From: Phalacrocorax aristotelis | Taxonomy: Eukaryota; Chordata; Aves; Suliformes; Phalacrocoracidae | Assembly: GCF_949628215.1 (NCBI RefSeq) | Contig: NC_134279.1 | Coordinates: forward strand, 63,843,766-63,907,765 | Direction of reading: 5' to 3' | DNA: 64,000 bases | Part shown: positions 57,001-64,000 of the stretch, piece after piece | Position numbering within the stretch: position 1 is the first letter of the stretch | How the letters are laid out: every line of letters starts with the position of its first letter | Position numbers and translations under genes: made by a program | Notes under the pieces: model-generated | Told to the model about the DNA's origin: nothing | What the model saw: the letters and a program-made list of their open reading frames with translations, nothing else | The model's database searches: none

Positions 57001-60000
57001 TTCTCCTGTCCTCTTTCCAGCACGAAGGAATTGGGGAAAGAGAAAATAATTCCCAGTGGGTTATGTATGATGTCCTGTGAAGTTAAGAAGTCTACAAAAC
57101 TGAACTGTTTGGGGTTTCCCAAGGAAATCAGTATCAGAGTAGGTTTTTACTAGAGCAAATATTACAGAAGTTATTATTTGGCTACTGCTAAACCTGCCAC
57201 CCAGAAAGAAGTCAAAATACTTACTTTTGATGTACATGAATCGCATATCTCACAGTGCTGGTTACCAGAACTAACGTAACGCTGACATAGAGCGCAAAAT
57301 CTGGAAAAAAAAACCCTATAAATGTACTGGTCCACTATATGCTCATGAAGAAATAGAAATTAATTTTATACAAGCTCAACAATAAATATAAGGATTGCAA
57401 AATCACTTTGCTAAATTAAAGATGATGCTTTTGATACATAACATCACCACTTAGGCCCAGAGCCTCATAATCATTTAGACACAGTACCTCCAAATAGTAA
57501 AATTCAGGTGCTTGAATTCAAACTAGCAACACTATCAGCAGTAAACCAAACTCAACCCATTCCTTTGTCCTTGGTGATTCTCTTACTGTCCGTTTGATTA
57601 ACTACTGTCTCAACCAAGCTGATTATAAAGGATAGCTGTAAATCTCTGCCTCTTGTAGGCGTACACAACATTTCCTATGGACTAGCCGAGGAATCTCATC
57701 ATTCCACACTGGAAAATGTAAACCCCTTTGTAGGTGCCCAGCCCTCCTAATCATCGCTTATGGAACATGTGACCTTAGAATGAGACAGAGAAATGTTCTC
57801 TTAGAGAGCTTGGCATCCAAAAGTTAGGCATGACAATACTGAACAGCACCATCCCCAACTCCTTTAGAGACTTTATGCTGTAATGAAAAGCAAACACACT
57901 CTTTCAGTCACTTGATCGTTAATACATCTTACCTATAACCCTCTTCTACGGGAAGTACAATCACACTTGGGGTGAGGTTCGTGAAGATACGGACAGGGGA
58001 CTGCCTACGACCTGTCTTGCCATGTTTGTAAAGTGCATGGTTATCATAGTCTACCTAGAGAAAGAAAACCACAGAAAGAGTCTTAAACTGAATGCTATGT
58101 ACAGGCGGAACTAGTTACATATTTATTATGGGCCTTATGAAATTTTCATTTTTATATAAAAGACACTAATCCCAAATTAGATTACAAATTCCACTGCAAG
58201 TATTTTCTCTCATTTATTCTTAAATTTGTGCAAGCATAATATCACGCTAGACTCAGGAAATTAAGTTCCCAACACTACAATAATCCTATTTTTTCTTACC
58301 ACTTTCTGCTCTTTTGGACAGGATGTCTGAGAAAACATTGAAGTTGTTTGTTCTATAAAACAGCAACCCATTAAAAAACTAGTACTATACTCTTCGGTCT
58401 ATCTGGCAGTACAAGAGTTGACAGGCATCTTAACCTATCTCAGAACAATTACAAGGCTGCAAATCCAACCTGCACTGCTTTTTTTCAGCACTGCCTGCAG
58501 AGGCTTGTCACAAAAATTCTCATCTCTGAACACGAGCCTAGCATGAGTTTCCAATTTTCTTCAACAAATTTGCATTCTACAAGATACAAATATGTTGTCC
58601 AGAACACTCACGTCAAACTTTATGCAGAGTTGTTACAGGAGAAAATAAAACTTCAAGATCGTGAATACCGATGACTGACCTCTTAAAAGTCACTGATGGA
58701 TACAATATTGGAGAAGCTGATGCCAGATTATTGCTTTGACACTGACAAATTCATTTACTACATAATTCCAAAAATTTCCATCGTTGTAATTCTACTCTGG
58801 TCCCAGCAGTTTTGGATATGAAAGACCTTTTTTTTTTTTTTTTCCTTCCTGACCAGGACTAGGCATTACCCACCAAACTACTGACACTTCAGCATCTGGG
58901 AAGAACAAAACACTCTTCTTCAAGTTACCTCTCACCTCTCCAATATGCATCTGTCGAAATTAGTGCAAATTTTGTCACACCGAAAACCTTGCAGAAGAAA
59001 TGAGTTAATGGACAGATGACAGATGAGTTAAAGGGACGCACTGAACTGTAGGAGCATGACAAAGTTATCAAAGGTATGACTAATACAAATACAGAATCTG
59101 GGCTTCACATGATGAGACCCCAGGGTTTGCAGTGCCTCCAACACAGTCAAAATTCAAGTTCAAGAAGGCAGACAACTGCTACCATTCTACCTGCTTTCAT
59201 TCATATTCCTGTTCACATTGCACACAACTGAAATTTATCAGAGTCACTGGGTTCAGTTATACCTGGTAATCCATCATACTGAAGCTTGGGAAAAATTCCA
59301 GAATACGAGACTCAAAGTAGTATGGAAATATCCAGAACATGGGCATCTCTTGGCTGGTATTACCTAGTAATGAAAAGACAGAGGTACATTAAAGAAGAAC
59401 ATGGTACATGAAGCATGAAAAATTTGCAGTGAATACATAAAAATGTGTATGTATGTCGTGCTGGGCGTAAGAACTAGTTCCTTTAGGTGACAGAAAGTTT
59501 TGGTATATTTCATATATGCAGAGCTGTAAGCTCCTAACTAACAACTCTTGTCACCTGCCTGCATTGGTAAGAAATGGTACTGGTTTGATAGCTTATTCTT
59601 CTCTACCTTCAAAGTCCATTTTAATTGCAAAGTAGATTTTTGAACAATTTGTAAAAAAATTTAAGAGACTTAGAGAACTGGGTATTATTAAACAGAAAGT
59701 ATCAGGAGAGTATATTAGATACATGGTAGTTAATCTTTAGAAATTATAACGTGTGATCACATTCACCCGAGTAGCAAGAATCACACACTTTAAAACAGGT
59801 ACCTTTTGTTACAGTGATGTTACAGCTCAACCCACCTAGCTGGCTGTTACCTACCTTCTCTTCCTGTCTCCTTCCACATTGCCATCAGTTTTTTAAAACT
59901 AGAAGCCAGTGCTTCCACTAAACCTCCAAATGGGGGATCAGTTACCATGATGACTCTTTCACCATTCTCTTGACACAAGAATTTCCTACAAGTTTCACGT

Positions 60001-63000
60001 GCAGCCTGTAAGAAACAGAGGTTAATTTCCAGAAATACAGATTCAAGAACTGTAAAAATAATTGTATTTGGCAATAAAATTATTATATTAGAAGTTTCAA
60101 CTTTGAAGATGGAAGCTATTTCTTCTTGTGGAGGCGAATTTCCTCTTGCATAGCATTTTTTAAAACCCAACAACTAGATTTGAAGCACTGAAAAAAGTGC
60201 TCTGTGCAGTTAGAGATAACGTATCAAAGGCAGATGCAGTTCAAAATTCCTAAGATAGTTTTCTTCCCAAAGGTACTAAAGTTAACTTGGAAAAAAGATG
60301 TTATTCACAGCAAGAAAACAGAGCTCAGGCTTGAATACATTTTATGCATACCCTTTACCTTTAGTTTTATCCTGTAAAGCATTATCAAAGTAAGGGGGAA
60401 AAAATTCAGTCCAGTGAAAACTGATTCAACCCATACTGGTTATAAAAATGTATCGCGTTCAAATTTTAGTGATCCAACCTGGACTTTATTTTTAAAGCAA
60501 ATGTAAAAAGTATGTATTCATTGCCATCTTGCAGGGTTCTCTCGTCTACTACTTAGATTCTATTTCATTCAAAAAAATAGGTTTTAAACACTAGTATGCA
60601 TTCAAAAGTGCTGCCATTCAGTCCCTGAATACACTGCAACATAGTGACATTACAGGTGTCACCTCTTCACACTGTGAAAAGAACACTACAGTGTTTATAA
60701 CGCAGATGAACAGTGTTCTGTTCTAATTGAAAAATGCAAAATTTCAATACAGTAATGGATAAACAAATTCAAAGGTGAGGCTTTCAGACCAGCCTCCTAT
60801 TTCATTCTAGATGATTCCTTTTATTTTCAAGATCCCACTCAAAGTTAGGCTTCAGAATGGAAAAAATCTGAAAATTATCTACACAGTGTGAAAGGTATTA
60901 TGTTTATGCAAATCACTGGTGGCTTACTAATAACATCAAGGGAAGAGCGATCAGTGAATGAGTATACTACTAGGATAAATGTTTGAAATTAATGTTTGGA
61001 ATTGAATTACACTGTGATTCTCTGTACAAAACTAAACTAAACATCCTAGTGCACATGTAGGTTTCCTAATGTACTCAAAATTAAGTTCTTAATATGACAT
61101 TTAAATAAGAAAAAGTTCAGCATTTTTTTAAGCATGCCACTAATTCAACCTCATTTTATGACAAGTTTAACCTTTTGACCTTGCTTGTCTGGAATAAAGC
61201 AGGAAAAGCTCCTTTTCCCTCCCACCTCAAGTACCAGGGAGCAAGTCCCATGGCATCTGTTGGGCTTGTAAAGGCTGGGAATAAAACAATTGATTCTCTT
61301 GCAGCAACACAGGAACAGGGCTAATGAATACTTATATAAGGTGACAGCTCACGCCAAGTTGTCATTTTACTAAAGGCAGCAGCTCAGGTGTGTAAGTAAC
61401 ATTAGGTAGCATAAATTTAATAGGTAACTTTATCTTGGAATCAAGTGGGAAATACTTACTCCCACTAACAGAGGCACCGTTATTCTTTGATTTCACTGTT
61501 CTCCCACATAACAGAGGCACTGTTATTCTTCCACTACTGTTGACCATTTTTATCTCATGACAGTTGTTTTCTGCTAGACTAGCTATGACTTTCTTGCAAA
61601 ATTCTGCATCAACAACACGTACTTATTTACAGAACACTCAAGAAATACTTGGCCTTACCTCTCCCCCAAAAAAATAATGATTAAACATGTTGTAGTGGCA
61701 GAATTCATCTTCTGTGTAAAACTGTGAATACCTGCAAAATAAGTTTGAATATACAATATATAAACAACTTCTTGCCTGCCCTAAGGGGCATTTACAGTGA
61801 AAACAAGGCCTTAAGAAAAACATCATCTTTGGGTTCTGATTACTGACAGCACATACCAATACTGGGAATTATTATGTATAATTACTTTTCTCACAAACTG
61901 GATGTCATCTGCGTACGTGTGCAGGAACAGAGATGCAGAGACAGGAAAGGGAAAACAACAACCAATTTATCTTTTCAAGTAGTAAGAACACAAATTGTTG
62001 TACATGCTCTTCAGCCAGATAAAACCTACCTGAAATCAATATCTAGCAGAAGGCTTCTAACTCTGAGATCTTCTTCTTGTGATGCTTTTGACTGGATCAT
62101 TTCATGAAGCCTGAAGTATAATTGGAGCAAAGAAATTTAACACATAATCATTGGCTTCAGAAATTATCTTGCAAGACAAGAATGCCTGGTACTTTACTAA
62201 ACCTAAAACCAAACAGAGAAAATGGAGTAATCTGAATTCAGATGATTCCATTTGGCTAATATTCAGAGTTAGAAAAATAGGTTAGTCTTAAAAGACGAAA
62301 AGTCAGTGGAGCCTACTGGATAACCAAGAAGAAAAAAACACCAAACATAAGCAAATGAACTCATTGCCACTTCTGCAAGAAGCAAAGCAGGACATTTAAA
62401 GTGTATATGTGTGCGTACGTGTGTGTGTTACTTGCAGCGCAGCTATAGCCTTCTCCTGTACCTTACCAGCTCAAAGCAAGATCTCACTAGATGCTTGGAC
62501 AATCCCAACCAATTAAAGCACAATGAAGCTCTTATTATGGGAGAATCCTTGATTATTTAACTACTAGTAAGCTGCACAGTTTTGGACATAAGTATTATTG
62601 GAAAGTCTAACAATTCTCACTGACGTACCTGGGTGTTCCAACAGAGAGCACTCGCCTGAATCCTAAATCAATAATAAGATCCAGTAGGAACTGGCAACTT
62701 CTGTCTGCAAATAAATACTGTGCATTTGTTTTTTTATTCTCCAGCGGATACAGAAGTTGACTGGGACTTCTTAACTGGGCATTGGAGATATCACACAGGA
62801 ACTGGTGATCCCAGTGCTTTTCCCATTCAGCTGGCAACAGCAATTGCTGGCATTCCTGGCAAAACCTCCTCTTTGGTAATGGCAACAGAACAAAATTCTT
62901 GTACCTTTAAATACAAGAGACAATAGGAAACAAACTTTGAAAAAGCCTCTATGAAAGATAAGAAAGGGAGCTCTGAAGGGGTTTCATATTTTCTATGAGT

Positions 63001-63690
63001 TCAATGTAAACAGGTAATGTAGTTTAAGCTGCTCTTGCAAAACCCCACTATCCACACGTGAATGAAGTAGTATTAATGAAAAAATATTCAAAGGACACTT
63101 TGAAAAAGTCTCCCCTGAAAGCAAGCATGTAACACCCTGGCCGAATACATTGAGAGTCCTCATAAAATACCTGGATTACAGGATGCAGACTCTATATCAA
63201 CTACCAGCAAATGTCTTGTGTGTTTATACACAAAACTCGGAGATTATTTTACTGTATTACTTTTGTTTCTTTTCACAATGTTAAGCCTGTTACTTTTGCA
63301 CACTAAAGTCACAATTTTTTTAACTGCTACTGACCTGTTGTTAGCACATTATGAGCACTAATATAAGAAGAACTATACATACCAAATAAAATCCAAAACC
63401 CGCAAACCCCAAGTAGTTCCTGGGTTGAAAATACCATGCTCTAATTAGATGCTTCATGCTATTTCCCCATTGCAGTCAACCAGTTCTTGTTTTTCCAAAT
63501 CCCTCTAGCTGTTTTCATATTTTAAAGAACACTGAAATATTACCTCTACATTCAGACTACCTAACCTTGCGTTACTTGATTTTTACTGAAAATATACATA
63601 ACAATACCTTTCCACATTCTGTCTGTGTGTAAAAGGTGGCTGATGACTTCTATTATATACTTCACGTGCTGCAAGCCTAGTTTCTGACAC
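53946..63690 (-). CDS. ZCCHC4: ZCCHC4, 28S rRNA N6-adenosine methyltransferase (3' part, 11 exons)
   Basis: In human, ZCCHC4 makes the m6A at A4220 of 28S rRNA, using S-adenosylmethionine, in the nucleolus/nucleus. The exons present (minus strand, 5' to 3') are 63690-63608, 62904-62629, 62110-62030, 61731-61659, 60005-59855, 59363-59263, 58054-57933, 57300-57225, 56712-56661, 55881-55737, 54090-53946. They total 1,305 nt, 434 residues and a stop, and all phases agree. Domains seen in order: a C2H2-like finger (CQEC then HxxH), a Rossmann-type methyltransferase with the catalytic DPPFGG motif, a cysteine-rich block, a CCHC zinc knuckle (CX2CX4HX4C), and a lysine-rich tail. Roughly the first 83 residues of the human protein, with the GRF zinc finger, would lie on exons beyond the right edge, so the gene is partial here. 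Identity is near certain. Confidence 0.96.
55737..55881 (-). CDS. ZCCHC4: ZCCHC4 exon with CCHC zinc knuckle
   Basis: Codes [19 protein letters not shown] and then the knuckle [14 protein letters not shown], an exact CX2CX4HX4C pattern that gives the gene its name. It is 145 nt. The donor is CCA|GTGAGT. Confidence 0.95.
56661..56712 (-). CDS. ZCCHC4: ZCCHC4 exon (cysteine-rich, part 2, 52 nt)
   Basis: Codes [17 protein letters not shown]. The acceptor is TTTTGTAG and the donor GTAAGT. It is short but strongly conserved. Confidence 0.93.
57225..57300 (-). CDS. ZCCHC4: ZCCHC4 exon (cysteine-rich, part 1)
   Basis: Codes [20 protein letters not shown] and SCTSK, a zinc-binding CxxC series. It is 76 nt and ends in phase 0. 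Confidence 0.94.
57933..58054 (-). CDS. ZCCHC4: ZCCHC4 exon ([18 protein letters not shown])
   Basis: Codes [20 protein letters not shown] and VRIFTNLTP, then the EEGYR lead into the cysteine-rich part. It is 122 nt. Confidence 0.95.
59263..59363 (-). CDS. ZCCHC4: ZCCHC4 exon ([12 protein letters not shown])
   Basis: Codes [20 protein letters not shown] and MMDYQ, conserved in the methyltransferase domain. It is 101 nt with an ATTACTAG acceptor and a GTATAA donor. Confidence 0.94.
59855..60005 (-). CDS. ZCCHC4: ZCCHC4 exon with catalytic DPPFGG motif
   Basis: Codes [20 protein letters not shown] and [17 protein letters not shown] is the (D/N)PP(Y/F) active-site motif of N6-adenine methyltransferases and is intact here. 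The exon is 151 nt. Confidence 0.96.
61659..61731 (-). CDS. ZCCHC4: ZCCHC4 exon (YSQFY...NMFNHYFF)
   Basis: Codes [20 protein letters not shown] and ends FGGE, very close to human. It is 73 nt with a TTTTGCAG acceptor and a GTAAGG donor. Confidence 0.95.
62030..62110 (-). CDS. ZCCHC4: ZCCHC4 exon (SLLLDIDFR)
   Basis: Codes [19 protein letters not shown] followed by LLLDIDF, a conserved acidic strand of the methyltransferase fold. It is 81 nt with a TACTTCAG acceptor and a GTAGGT donor. Confidence 0.94.
62629..62904 (-). CDS. ZCCHC4: ZCCHC4 exon with C2H2-like finger and start of the methyltransferase fold
   Basis: A 276-nt exon. It codes [20 protein letters not shown] (zinc ligands C, C, H, H), then [18 protein letters not shown] and [12 protein letters not shown]. 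The last is the glycine-containing SAM-binding strand-loop. The acceptor is TTTAAAG and the donor GTACGT. Confidence 0.95.
63608..63690 (-). CDS. ZCCHC4: ZCCHC4 exon (first in window)
   Basis: Codes [20 protein letters not shown] and THRQNVE, matching the human segment between the GRF finger and the C2H2-like finger. It is 83 nt, starting in phase 0 after TTTTACAG, with donor GTATTG. The preceding exon is outside the window. Confidence 0.9.
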
Positions 63691-64000
63691 CTGTAAAATT
63701 TATGTATATAAAGTTACAAAATGAACAGATATCACTCTGCATGGTAGACTAAATCTCAGTACTGAACAAAAAGAGGTGTCATACTTTAGCTACTCTCCAT
63801 AGAAAAAGTATCACATTCTTTGGATTGTTGTGCCGGAAGAACAAGGATGACTGCAGCACAGAAGCATGCTGCATAACAACACAAGTGTCTCATTGTGAAT
63901 TTAGACTACAAAAAAAGAAAAAAAAGGAAGCATTTCATTCTTCTACCACATGTAATACTCAGGGAAAGCTCAGAACATGATCATGATCAAGACAGAAAGA

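Larger units (their letters stand above)
54091..64000 (-). other. ZCCHC4 introns
   Basis: Ten complete introns and one cut by the window edge (63691-64000). The largest are 54091-55736, 60006-61658 and 58055-59262. I recognise no interspersed repeat in them. A 16-T run lies at 58,828-58,843, a GT-rich tract near 62,405-62,430, and an imperfect 28-30 bp direct repeat at 61.46-61.53 kb. Confidence 0.55.

Noticed and set aside
63785-63889. Open minus-strand frame with a donor-like GTATGA end, first suspected to be the next ZCCHC4 exon
   Set aside because: Its translation (including FFRHNNPKNVILFLWR) does not match the expected GRF-finger segment, and its phase does not fit the phase-0 start of the exon at 63,690. 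The true upstream exon is probably outside the window.
1-64000. Bacterial-style systems (operons, CRISPR arrays, defence islands)
   Set aside because: The DNA is clearly vertebrate. No regularly spaced repeats with unique spacers, ribosome binding sites or compact gene strings are present.

Overview
The window is vertebrate nuclear DNA, most likely from a bird and probably a neoavian one. Genes are split into many short exons with GT-AG introns. The interspersed repeats are CR1 LINE fragments and an avian-type endogenous retrovirus/LTR family, with no SINEs I recognise. There are no operons, CRISPR arrays or prokaryotic genes.

Region 1 (1-33,280) is intergenic. I find no intact protein-coding gene in it. 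Its clearest feature is an internally deleted endogenous retrovirus at 5,937-8,524: two LTRs of about 590 bp, a Lys-type primer binding site, a degenerate tandem repeat in the internal part, and a 5-bp target duplication. There is a short CR1 end at about 11.8 kb. A purine-rich, coding-like stretch lies at 11.27-11.57 kb on the minus strand, and a 650-bp purine-skewed block lies at 12.6-13.25 kb.

Region 2 (33,281-52,848, minus strand) is a complete ANAPC4 gene, the APC4 subunit of the anaphase-promoting complex/cyclosome. I placed 28 coding exons by reading splice sites and matching the translation to the known family. All exon lengths agree in phase, giving a 2,400-nt CDS and 799 residues (human about 808). 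The introns hold CR1 fragments on both strands, one solo LTR, one GC-AG intron and a possible extra in-frame 30-nt microexon. The first exon lies in a CpG island at about 52.65-53.33 kb.

Region 3 (53,946 to beyond 64,000, minus strand) is the 3' part of ZCCHC4, the 28S rRNA N6-adenosine methyltransferase. Eleven exons are present (1,305 nt, 434 residues plus stop). The N-terminal exons, with the GRF-type zinc finger, lie past the right edge. ZCCHC4 sits directly upstream of ANAPC4 on the same strand. This matches the human 4p15.2 order, but the space between the genes is much smaller here. I see no functional link between the two genes beyond conserved neighbourhood.

Most of the interest is in gene-structure details: the microexon candidate, the GC-AG intron, the lysine-free APC4 tail, the open 5' leader, and the decayed retroviral regulatory sites. 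I did not find a new multi-gene system.
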